From: Omphiscola glabra
Taxonomy: Eukaryota > Mollusca > Gastropoda > Lymnaeidae
Assembly: GCA_964017045.1 (NCBI GenBank)
Contig: OZ024797.1
Span: forward strand, 15,830,863-15,894,862
Direction of reading: 5' to 3'
DNA length: 64,000 nucleotides
Shown piece by piece: positions 10,541-21,104 of the stretch. Both the position numbers and the translations under genes were made by a program. Below the pieces are notes generated by a model. It searched no databases. It was not told where the DNA came from and worked only from the letters and a program-made list of their open reading frames with translations. Every line of letters begins with the position of its first letter. Positions within the stretch are counted from its first letter, which is position 1.

Positions 10541-13370
10541 GGCATTGACTTGACTGTAAAGTTTAAGAACTTTCAGTGGAGATTTCTTGCATGGCAGCAT
10601 GTGTAAACGAGAAAGTATTTCTTCACATAATTTAAGTTCATCAATGTCTCGCATGGCAGCATGAGTACAAGATAGCGTATTTCTTCCTTTGATTTGAATT
10701 CATGTCTGATATATTGAAATTTGTTAAAACATTTAAAAACTCTATAAAATTCTCAACAAGTCCTTGCAAGCTAATGTTTGTCATCCTTTAGCATCATATA
10801 ACATGATGAATGAATTTGAAACCCTTCGAATTGGCGAGTGGTATTACTCTCTGTCGCAATAAAGGATGATTTTTCTGTTTCTGAAATGGCAACAATTGCA
10901 TTATAAACCTGGCCAGAGTGACACAAGGATTTTACTTTTTTTTTTTTTTTCCCAAATTTTTTCCAAAGAGTTGTTTATGCAGAGAAACGTCATAAATCTG
11001 CTGACATAATCCAAAAACAATCTAAATATGTTTCAGCTACCGCGAATTTAGCACCATCTCCACTACAGTGACATATGAAGGGGGTGCAAAGAGGGGTCTT
11101 TTTAAAATGTATTTGGAGGCATGGCATTTTCGTATAACTTGCAGAGTTGTTTGTTTGATTTTTAAAAAAAAAACATTTGTTGCGAGGAGCGGCAAAATTT
11201 GTCCCGCCGAAAGGAAGGACTAACATTGGCTACACCAAATATAAGATTCAATGACAATCACGTGGGAAAAAAATATTACATAAAATTTATTTCAAGTTTT
11301 CTTCTCTGGACGACATAATGTTTACACCACATTGAAAAGAATAACGTCAAAGAATATAATAGCGGACCATTACTTTTCCCCTCGAATTATCAATAATAAA
11401 TAATAAAATTTCATGTTTGCAAAAGATAAATTCTAATACTTGAAATTCCCTTGTTATGAAAAAATAAATAAAAATGATTCAATCGTCGTGTTATCTGTAT
11501 ACAAGGAAAAAATCTCACTTAAAAAGCAGAGGAGTTTTCCATGCGGTGTTTAAAAAAAAATAGCATCGTTATTAATTATACTTTTCTTCTTTATATATTA
11601 TCTCTCTATCTTCCAATTAATTATTGTCAGTCAAAAATTCAACATTCCCCTAAATGTATTATCAATAATTGCCCTTACTGTTTACAAACAGTTACAATTT
11701 TATTTTTAAATTGGTTTGAGATGTCCTTTTTTTTTAAAATAGCAATGTTATACCTTTCAGCCACGTTGGTTGTAAAAAGGATTATCACAGAAGAGTCGAT
11801 CAACAGAATCGTATATTTTTAATAAAAAAACAAATTATTTTTTCCACGAGTAGAGTATTTACATTTTTGTTTAAGATCAAAATGACACCCCCTAGACTTG
11901 GGCGCTCCAGGAGGTAGCCTGCTTTGCCTGTACCAAAGGTACATTCCAGGAGGTTGTCTGCTTTGCCTGTACCAAAAGTACATACATTTATTACAATTCG
12001 GTATTTCTTAAATTAAAAATATTTTTTAATTTTAAAAAGATATGTGGGCCTTCCAGAGAGTAATTTTGTATCATAAATAACTTAAATGAAGCCTAGATAC
12101 ATTTTCTGTTGTTTTATGCATATTGTTATTATTATTATTAGTTGTCTTATATAGCGCGGTACCCCAGCCTAGGGCTAGGCTCACCGTGCTGTACATAAAA
12201 ATATTAGAAAAAGAGACATAATCGTGACAATAACATAAAATACATTTATGTAATAAAGAACAGATGTATAAAGACAAAACAAAAACTAATGAATATTCAC
12301 CCCGTCCACCCCAGAACTTTTACATGACAAGCCATGGACGGCGGCCAGCAACATCGTTTATCGGTCAGATGTGGGGAATCAGTCGGGGTAGTAGAGTTTA
12401 AAGAGATGTGTTTGCGGGCCTGATTGATAACGTTGAAGGGCCGGAAAGTGACCACGGGCAATTGATTGAACATCTCTGATCACTGATCACAGGGATTTGG
12501 GTAATCATGAAAAAAAATAGTGTAATTATGTAATTTTTTTTTTTTTTTAAATTATTGCAAGCCCTTTGATTTTTTAAAACAAAGAGTCGCACATAATAAC
12601 TCTTACATCTAAAGGTCAATAGTGAAAAGCCTTTTAAACTCTAACGCTATGGGTATTGTACTCAATTACCCTCGACTCAATCACCAACAATTCTCCATCA
12701 AACATTTTTAAAGCGCGTGCTTATGAAAACTTTTTAGAAACAGTCGTGAATGTTGGTTTGTTTTTTGTTGACTTAATTAGATCAAAGGTCAAGTCAACAC
12801 GAAGTTCAGAGTTCATCTCAGTGGCATCCTGACACGGCCACGCACGAATCATATTTGAATTGTCTCCCCTTGTGTCGTACACTACGAAAATAGGATGTCA
12901 CGACATACAAATAAATTCACAAAAATAAAATAATAATAATTCCCACAATGGGAGTAACGCGTTTTTAGTCAATTGTAACCGTTCACGTTCCTATACACTT
13001 TATCTCTACTAGGCAGAAGATCCACAGAGCTGAAATTTATTACACAGATATTAGTAACTTAAACTTATTGGTACTTTTAAAATAAGATAAGATTTTTTTT
13101 TATTGGTCCAAATAAATTGAATTTATTATCATTATTATTAAATTGTATATATTCATTTTCAGCATATAAATAAATACATATTTTAACCAAGACAACATTT
13201 TACAATTAGAAAAATTTAAAAACAAGACGTGTAAATTATTTATCTAGCGTAGAAAACAACCATCAAATACCCCCCCCCACCCCCCAAAAAAAATAAATTA
13301 ACTCCCTTAACAACAATAATGAGTTATTTAGTGATCATTTAGATTTGGTAACTGCTGGGAGGTCACGCTA
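10541..13370. other. Non-coding stretch with minor repeats
   Basis: No gene seen. It contains two diverged copies of a GCATGGCAGCATG segment (about 10590 and 10650). It also has a tandem pair of about 45 bp with the core TGCTTTGCCTGTACCAAA (11890-11985), and a (TTA)n tract followed by a TATAGCGCGGTACCCC segment (12125-12200). That last segment looks like part of a dispersed repeat tail. Open frames here (for example 10990-11226 and 11541-11822) are short and show no family features. Confidence 0.35.
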
Positions 13371-14110
13371 CTTACAGACCGAGGAACGAATTAGTTGTTA
13401 TATATCTTTCGGTCCTGACTTTGAAGGGAAGAATTCGCATTGATCGATCCGATCCCAGCCTCTGGATGAAGAGGCGCTGATGTAGCATCTATTTAAAAAA
13501 AAAAAAAGTTTTTCAACAGCATTTTACTTCAAACAGTTCTACAAGTTAAAGCTGATTAGTTTTTGTGATATTATTCGTTTCTTGATTAGACTATTTAATC
13601 GGTGTTTGATGTCAGACGATGAATCCCCCAGTCCCCACACCAGCAGGTAATACTGAAGTTTAGCAGGCTTCCAATTGTTGCACTGTAGAATAAATCCATA
13701 ACTTCTTTGTTTACGCCCAAATGGAACAGTTAGTTAAGAAAGTCTTCGGTTGACTTTTTAAATAGAGAATACGGCCATGGTCTTGCCATGTAAGCTTATT
13801 TTTGACGGTGACACCTAGATACTTATGTGTCTCTACCAACTCTATACAGAAATTATTTATTGCGAAAGCTGCAATTGGGTTATTCCCCTCCGGAAATCAA
13901 CAATCAAATCTTGTTTTTTAAGGCAATCAACTGAAGAAAATTTTCACCGGACCAACTGATAAAGCTTGAAACTAAGTTGTGGTAGAAGCTTTCCCCTTCA
14001 GATATAACGCCAACGATGGTGGTAACGTAAGCAAATTTAATATTTGGAACAATGTTGCTTGGGATCTAGATATCATTGGTATATATTGTATACAGGGAAG
14101 GTGAGAGAAA
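13371..14110 (-). pseudogene. Dead non-LTR retrotransposon reverse transcriptase fragment (CR1/Rex-like)
   Basis: Read on the minus strand in shifting frames, this segment resembles the palm-to-thumb part of a LINE reverse transcriptase. A FAYV tetrapeptide (about 14030-14040) stands where the FADD catalytic box is expected. Then follow IVDFRRGITQL (about 13872-13904) and THKYLGVTVKNKLTWQDH (about 13775-13835), both typical of the region downstream of the active site. Both catalytic aspartates are missing, several stops and frameshifts interrupt it, and a poly-T tract (13492-13508) breaks the 3' part. It cannot be functional. The CR1/Rex assignment is from motif style only; another Jockey-group clade is possible. 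Confidence 0.6.
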
Positions 14111-14553
14111 GCAAACTTTTAATCGTAAAAAAAAAAAGATTGGTGGATTTTTTTAAAAACCGATTTTTCCAAATATAAAAAAAATATATGTAGCAAAATG
14201 CTAAATGGAAAGCGAAAACAAAAAAGACAGCATAACATGTCGAAACGAGGCTGCTATTAAACAACACGCAGCCTTGTGATGACATAATTCTACACTTTTC
14301 ATCTTCATTGGGCCTAATAAATAAAGTTGGTGATTAAAAATCTTTGTATTTCTGTATTATATGTTCTTGTTAATATTTAGTCTTAATTCAAATCGAATTC
14401 TCGTAATTGTTTCCGATACATTTACTATTACATTGTTTTTACTCATAACAATATCCCCACTGTATGTCCCACTGTATGTTCCTATTACTATTAGTTTACT
14501 ACGTATACAATAAAAATCAGAATTCCTATCTAAAATCCTTTTATGCCATCAAA
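14111..14553. other. AT-rich spacer, no gene seen
   Basis: No exon or element ends identified. A minus-strand frame at 14073-14285 is low-complexity and hydrophobic, with no support. Confidence 0.35.
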
Positions 14554-15172
14554 CCCCACATTATTGCTGCCCCAGGCACCCTCTGGGTACACCCCTACAC
14601 CACCCACATTATTGCTGCCCCTGGCACCCTCTGGGTACACCCTTCCACCACCCACATTATTGCTCCCCCGGAACCCTCTCGGTACACCCCTCCACCACCC
14701 ACATTATTGCTCCCCCGGAACCCTCTCGGTACACCCCTCCACCACCCACATTATTGCTCCCCCGGCACCCTCTGGGTACACCCTTCCACCACCCACATTA
14801 TTGCTCCCCCGGCACCCTCTCGGTACACTTCTCCACCACCCACATTATTGCTACCCCTGCACCACTGTGTACACTCCTCCACCACCCAAATTATTGCTCC
14901 CCCGGCACCCTCTGAGTACACACCTCCACCACCCACATTATTGCCCCCGGTACCCTCTGGGTACACTCCTCCACCACCCACATTATTGCTTCCCCGGCAC
15001 CCTCTGAGTACACCCCTCCACCACCCACATTATAGCTCCCCCGGCACCCTCTGGTTACACCACTCCACCACCCACATTATTGCTCCCCCGGCACCCTCTG
15101 GGCACACTCCTCCACCACCCACATTATTGCTCCCCCGGCACCCTCTGGGTACACCCCTCCACCATTATATGC
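14554..15172. repeat. Minisatellite, 47-bp unit, about 13 copies
   Basis: The unit contains CACCCACATTATTGCTCCCC, followed by CGGCACCCTCTGGGTACACC. Frames of 154-266 codons through it (PPPTLLLP repeats) are products of the repeat, not evidence of a gene. Confidence 0.93.
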
Positions 15173-15679
15173 TACCCTCACTTACAGTTGTTGAGCTACA
15201 ACATTATTTGATCACAATCTTCTCATCTAAATTGAAGGGATCTATTTTTATTATTATTATATAATGAGTCAACACCACGCTGTAAAATAAAAGTGCAAAA
15301 AAAAAAACTTAATGGTTGCAGCAGATGTTGTGTCAAATTAAATTGGCTACAGTGTGATCAACTTGCGAAAATTGCATTTTTAACAAATCAATTTAAATAC
15401 CATATAAAATGGCTACCCCGAGTCGGAAGTGGGGGAATGGGGGTCCTAGGCTGTGCCACTGCAAATCTCTCCTCTGTAATAATTCCTTCAAGCACCCATC
15501 TCGTGACGTAACGGGTACGAGTCTTATTCATATTATATATTATGTTTTATATTTTATGTGCACATTTTATAGAAGGAAAAAAATAACATTAAAAAGCTTA
15601 AATAACTTTTTGATTAATAATTTTATGAAATAAGTTAACGGTTATGAACATTTAAACTATGCGTGTTCCGAAATTGACA
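15173..15679. other. Spacer, no gene seen
   Basis: AT-rich sequence between a minisatellite and a MITE. Short open frames only. Confidence 0.35.
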
Positions 15680-15687
15680 CAATTAGT

Positions 15688-15853
15688 CAGTCGCGTAGTG
15701 AGGGGGGCAAGGGGGGCATCATGCCCCGGGCGCTACTCTCAAAGGGGCGCCAAATGGTATATTTTACATATAATATTGTATGGTTTTCGAATAGGGGGGG
15801 GGCGCTAAAAAGGTTTTGTGCCCCGGGCGCGAGTTAAGCTCGCTACGTCACTG
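15688..15853 (-). mobile_element. hAT-type MITE, CAGTGGCG family, copy 1 (166 bp)
   Basis: Ends CAGTCGCGTAGTGAG and GAGTTAAGCTCGCTACGTCACTG (last 11: CTACGTCACTG). It is flanked by CAATTAGT at 15680-15687 and 15854-15861. The body (GGGGCATCATGCCCC, GCGCCAAATGGTATATTTTA, GGGGCGCTAAAAAGG) matches three other copies in this window, two of them in the opposite orientation. Confidence 0.92.
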
Positions 15854-16472
15854 CAATTAGTTGACCAATAACTTACTTACAGAATTAGTTGACCAATAAT
15901 TTATTTACAGAATTAGTTGACCAATAATTTACTTACAGACTTAGTTGACCAATAATTTACTTACAGAATTAGTTTACCAATAATTTACTTACAGAATTAG
16001 TTGATCAATAGTATATTTAAATAATTAGGTGACCAGCAATTTACTTACAGAATTAGTTAATCAATAATTTATTTACATAATTAGGTGACCAATAATTTAC
16101 TTACATAATTAGGTGACCAATAATTTACTTACATAATTAGTTGATCAACAATATATTTACATAATTAGGTGACCAATAATTTACTTACAGAATTAGATGA
16201 TCAATAATTAATTACATAATTAGGTGACCAATAATTTACCTACAGAACTAGTTGACCAATAATTTATTTATATAACTAGATGACCCATAATATACTTACA
16301 GAATTAGTTGATCAATAATTTATTAACATAATTAGGTGACCAATAAACTACTTACAGAATTAGTTGATCAATAATTTATTTACATAACTAGGTGACCAAT
16401 AATTTACTTACAGAATTAGTTGATCAATAATTTATTTACATAATTGGGTGACCAATAATTTTCTTATAGAAT
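15854..16472. repeat. Minisatellite, 28-bp unit, about 22 copies
   Basis: The unit is AATTAGTTGACCAATAATTT followed by ACTTACAG. The MITE copy 1 duplication CAATTAGT matches the start of the first unit, so the element sits at the array edge. The reverse complement of ACTTACAG is CTGTAAGT, a 5' splice-site-like sequence repeated on the minus strand. Confidence 0.92.
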
Positions 16473-16477
16473 TAATT

Positions 16478-16797
16478 TTGCTTGTGTGTAGTCTGTGTTT
16501 GTGTGTAATCTGTGCGTGTGTGTATTATGTGCGTGGGTGTCTATGTGTGTAGTCTGTGCTTGTGTGTAGTCTGTGCTTGTGTGTAGTCTGTGCTCGTGTG
16601 TAGTCTGTGCTTGTGTGTAGTCTGTGCTTGTGCGTAGTCTGTTTGTGTAGTCTGTATGTGTGTGTAGTCTGTGCGTGTATGTAGTCTGTGCTTATGTGTA
16701 GTTTGTGTATGTAGCCTGTGCTTGTGTGTAGTCTGTGCTTGTGTGTAGTCTGTGCTTGTGTGTAGTCTGTGTTTGTGTGTAGTCTGTGCTTGTTTAA
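16478..16797. repeat. Minisatellite, 17-bp GT-rich unit, about 18 copies
   Basis: The unit is TGTGTAGTCTGTGCTTG. It directly follows the 28-bp array. Confidence 0.9.
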
Positions 16798-16946
16798 GTT
16801 AAAGGATCGTTGAAAGCAATCGAAAATAATGACATGAACAAGCGCTCGGGTTTAAAATTCAACAGTTATAAAGTACGACTGAAACAACAATAAATCCGTA
16901 TAACGTCAACAATATAAACGTGGCTAAAGAGAAAAAGTATCTTAAA

Positions 16947-17200
16947 ATTGAAGACCTTAGTGCTAAAAGTACTTAAGTCACAAAATACACATTTTGAGAT
17001 AATCAAGTTCAAACATTATTATCGTCTACAAAAAGTGATACTTTTTATATTTTGTCTTGTGTAATTATGGCACTTAGGCATATGTTAATGTGTTCAAATT
17101 TCTGCAGTACACTTGGCTAAACCGGTTAAGAAAAGGTTACAGTTTAGATTGATTTGGACAAAAATATGACTCAGGTACTTTTAGCACTAAGGTCTTCAAT
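16947..17200. mobile_element. Inverted-repeat element, 254 bp (MITE-like, family unknown)
   Basis: Outer arms ATTGAAGACCTTAGTGCTAA... (16947-16980) and ...TTAGCACTAAGGTCTTCAAT (17167-17200) match over about 34 bp with two mismatches. No transposase is present and I cannot see a convincing target duplication, so the superfamily is undecided. Confidence 0.6.
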
Positions 17201-17566
17201 CAGAGATGCTTAAAAATGTGTAACAATTTTTGAAAATTAGAATTTGGGGAATAAAATCACCTATAAGAGCAAAATATTATCAGCCGTCCGTGACAAGTTA
17301 ACTGATCGGATGACCAACTCATTTAATCAAAATTTGAAGTTAGTGATTAGACCAAGGGTCGACAAACTATAATTTACGGGCTAAATTCTACCCACCGCCT
17401 CTTATATAAGCCAAGAAAGGATTCTGCATGGATTAATTATATGACATTGTCAACGTACACGTTATTTTGTAACCGAATGCGGCGTAGTTATAATTATGGA
17501 CTTAAATACTTCTCTAACCCGTTCATCCCCTTACGAAAAATCGCTAGTCATTTATAACCATCTCTT

Positions 17567-18050
17567 GGTATCTACTATCCACGAACTCCCTGGTCATCTA
17601 CTATCTACGCACTCCCTTGTTATTTACTATCTACGCACTCCCTTGTTATCTACTATCTACGCACTCCCTTGTTATCTACTATCTACGCACTCCCTTGTTA
17701 TTTACTATTTACGCACTACCTTGTTATTTACTATCTACGCACTCCCTTGTTATTTACTATCTACGCACTCCCTTGTTATTTACTATCCACGCACTCCCTT
17801 GTTATCTACTATCTACGCACTCCCTTGTTATTTACAATCTATGCACTCCCTTGTTATTTACTATCCACGCACGCCCTTGTTATTTACGATCCACACACTT
17901 ATCTACAATCCACTCAGTCCCTTGTTATTACCTATCCACGCACTCCCTTGTTACCTACTATCCACGCACTCCCTTGTTACCTACTATCCACGCACTCCCT
18001 TATTACCTACTATCCACGCACTCCCTTGTTACCTACTTTCCACGCAGATA
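17567..18050. repeat. Minisatellite, 26-bp unit, about 18 copies
   Basis: The unit is CACGCACTCCCTTGTTATTT followed by ACTATC. The long frames through it in all three plus-strand phases are repeat artefacts. Confidence 0.92.
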
Positions 18051-18298
18051 TCCACACATTTAGTCTATGGTATTATGTCTGTCCATTGATTATAATTACG
18101 TCAATAACATTAAAAGAGACTTGTGTTAGATCAAGCTCAGGAAAATGCTTTTCAACTACCCACGCCCGTTCCCACTTATTGTGTGCCTGTGTGTGTTTGT
18201 GTGTGTCTGTGTGTTCCTTTCTTTTGGTCTCAACGCAAAGCGAAATGTTATTTTTGACCCCCGCTTCTAATCTACTTAAGAAAATCAGCAAGGCCGCA

Positions 18299-18425
18299 CC
18301 TATTGGTACACGGGTACCAGAATGGAGAGGTTGTGGAAGATAATTGAATGGACTATATGTTTGTAAACTTAATTCTTCAGTTTAAATAAAATAAACTACC
18401 ACAAATGACACCCGTGTACCAATAG
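18299..18425. repeat. 127-bp segment bounded by a 16-bp perfect inverted repeat
   Basis: CTATTGGTACACGGGT at the left and ACCCGTGTACCAATAG at the right are exact reverse complements. It could be a very small MITE, but no target duplication is visible. Confidence 0.45.
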
Positions 18426-18429
18426 CCAC

Positions 18430-19140
18430 TTCGAATCAGCAAACCTGCGAGCCGGAGCTCATGAAGTCTTCCCCAGCGCACCCCCGCCACTCCCAACCGG
18501 CATTCAACCACTCCCCCCAATGGTCTCTATTCCAGTCAGGCCGAGAAGCGGCACGCCAGGGGCTTCCCGCCCCTAAGACAGCCTCACCCACCCTTCCATT
18601 CGATTGACTATGCGAGTGAAGCGGCACCGGAGAAGGAACGCCTGGCCGGCCGGGGTGCTGGTTTCAACCGGGCCTGACTTTCATAGGCTGGGGTGGATAT
18701 ATTTTACGTCTCTAATGTCCCCCCTTCCCACCCCGGGGAGACATGCAGTTGTTTTACAGACGGTCTCTAATAGGGTCTACGTGGTTTTCTGCGGTGTGAC
18801 TAACTCAGCTGGGAGATAAAAGAGGTCACCTAGGAGCAGTACCCTCAAAGGCGTCATATTTAGAATCATCGGTGAGGGTCGCCACGTTCCTTCACCTCAT
18901 ATCCATAAGGCAACTGTAATCATGTCCCGACCTGTTTCTGCGTTATTGTCAACTGCACTTGGTAGGAAACCATCTAGCCGTGCTCTTTCTAACGCAGGTT
19001 CCGTGCGTTAACGTTGCCTTTCAGCGCAGAACCCCTACACGGTGATCATGTACCCCAGGAAACGTTTCAAGGGGTTTGTGGCAAACGCCTCTTTCTCGAC
19101 ATGCCATTTATGGGACGGGCATGCCGACTAGAGCCCCGGG
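18430..19140. other. GC-rich island of unknown origin
   Basis: It is much richer in G and C than its surroundings (GCCGGCCGGGGTG, CCCCGGGGAG, GAGCCCCGGGGGAACCCCC). No open frame exceeds about 70 codons and I recognise no domain. It may be part of a dispersed element or an old exon-bearing insert. I cannot decide. Confidence 0.35.
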
Positions 19141-19149
19141 GGAACCCCC

Positions 19150-19290
19150 TGCTTCTAAAAGTGGCACTTCTCATTTATGACACGTGGCCCTTCACATTTA
19201 TGTGACACGTGAACCTTCTCATTTATGTGACACGCGTGAACCTTCTCATTTATGTGACACGTGGCACTTCTCATTTATGTCACACACATT
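19150..19290. repeat. Short tandem array, about 26-30-bp unit, 5 copies
   Basis: The core is CTTCTCATTTATGTGACACG with indels between copies. Confidence 0.75.
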
Positions 19291-19860
19291 TTCTCATACT
19301 ACCGCACGACCGCACATTCACACATTTTGAATAACATTATTTTCAACATATTTGATGGACTTTTTTATATGTGGGGGATGAAGAAATGAAAATAACTAGA
19401 TATCTTACTTCAAATATAGCAAAACATGTGCTGAATCATGTGACCTTGTTTGACCTTTAAAATCGACGCCCTTGAAAATTTTGATCCTCCCTACGATGAT
19501 TTTCCTTCTGACCCACAGAGCCTTAAATATTTTTGAAAGGTGTCCTTTGTCTACTTCTGGATTAGCCTACAACTTGCAGGTCCAGTGACATTGCCAGAAG
19601 TTGGTGAGTTTAACTTGCTTGTGGTCTACCATAAGATAATAAATTATATAATTAAGGCAGGGCCGTGAAGGCCGTGCAGGGCCGTGCAAAGAGCGGCACA
19701 TTCTTTCCCCTTGTGTTGAGGGGTGGGATATTCGACCAGCTGCCGCGATTTTATCGTGGAATTGGCGACAAACTTTTTATCATACCCTGGGCGGCACTAA
19801 CGCTACATATACCACTTGTGCAGGGGCCGAGTATATAACTCGGGGCCCTTTCCGCTTTGA
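19291..19860. other. Spacer, no gene seen
   Basis: Unique sequence with a short GGGCCGTG duplication near 19670. No exon supported. Confidence 0.35.
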
Positions 19861-19861
19861 G

Positions 19862-20698
19862 CATCTGTCCGCTTGGAGGCCCTGTTCTCTTTGAGGCCCT
19901 GTTCTCTTGGAGGCCCTGTTCTCTTTGAGGCCCTGTCCACTTGGAGGTCCTGTTCTCGTGGAGGCCCTGTTCTCATGGAGGCCCTGTCCTCTTGGAGGCC
20001 CTGTTCTCATGGAGGCCCTGTCCACTTGGAGGCCTTGTCCACTTGGAGGCCCTGTCCTCTTGGAAGCCATGTTCTCTTGGAGGCCCTGTCCACTTGGAGG
20101 CCCTGTTCTCTTGGAGGCCCTGTCCTATTGGAGGCCCTGTTCTGTTGGAGGCCCTGTCCTCTTGGAGGCCCTGTCCTCTTGGAGGCCCTGTTCTGTTGGA
20201 GGCCCTGTCCTCTTGGAGGGCCTGTCCTCTTGGAGGGCCTGTCCGTTTGGAGGCATTGTCCTCTTGGAGGCCCTGTCCTCTTTGAGGCCCTGTCCTCTTA
20301 AAGGCCCTGTCCTCTTGGAGGCCCTGTTTTGTTGGAGGCCCTGTCCTCTTGGAGGGCCTGTCCGCTTGGAGGCCCTGTCCTCTTGGAGGCCCTGTCCTCT
20401 TTGAGGCCCTGTCCTCTTAAAGGCCCTGTCCTCTTGGAGGCACTGTCCCCTTGGAGGGCCTGTCCGCTTGGAGGCCCTGTCCTCTTTGAGGCCCTGTCCT
20501 CTTGGAGGCCCTGTTCTGTTGGAGGCCCTGTCCTCTTAGAGGCCCTGTCCTCTTTGAGGCCCTGTCCTCTTGGAGGCACTGTCCTCTTGGAGGTCCTGTT
20601 CTGTTGGAGGCCCTGTCCTCTTTGAGGCCCTGTCCTCTTTGAGGCCCTGTCCTCTTTGAGGCCCTGTCCTCTTGGAGGCCCTGTCCTCCTAGAGGCCA
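19862..20698. repeat. Minisatellite, 17-bp unit, about 49 copies
   Basis: The unit is GGAGGCCCTGTCCTCTT with TTTGAGG, TTAAAGG and GTTGG variants. Open frames of up to 165 codons on both strands arise because the unit lacks stop codons in several phases. Confidence 0.94.
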
Positions 20699-21104
20699 CC
20701 AAGGGCGGCCTTATTTTGGATACTATTACGTTTGATACAGTTATTTTAAAATTTGTTGGGACTCACAATTTGGATTTGCTCATGGTCCAACAATCCCCTG
20801 CAGGAGCCTGACATTTTTTTAAAAAGATGTGGGGGGGGGGGGGGTGACTTATTTGAAATAAATAAATATCTTTTCTAAAATCTCAAAAGTTTATTTTTCC
20901 GATAGAAGAGCCACATTTTCTCAAACGAGTCATATGACCACGATATTTTGCCTCTCTACGACACTGTTAAAACTTGACCCTATAACTCTTTGACATCAGC
21001 TAAACACACTTGCCACTTGGCCGCTCATTCACATGTCCCAAGCGAAACATTTACGCCATTAAATTCTAACCACGTCCTGAAATGTAGACACATTTTATAG
21101 ATCT
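20699..21104. other. Spacer, no gene seen
   Basis: Contains a G-run at about 20831-20844. No exon supported. Confidence 0.35.

Noticed and set aside
12125..12260. tRNA-derived SINE
   Set aside because: The TATAGCGCGGTACCCC segment looks like a dispersed repeat tail, but A and B boxes could not be shown; left as a note only.
14464..15264. 266-codon frame with PPPTLLLP repeats
   Set aside because: Product of the 47-bp minisatellite; no start context, no splice signals, no domain outside the repeat.
17496..18343. Three overlapping frames of 148-224 codons
   Set aside because: Each is a different phase of the same 26-bp array.
19873..20702. Collagen-like or proline-rich protein candidates
   Set aside because: 17-bp repeat read in different phases; both strands open; not coding.
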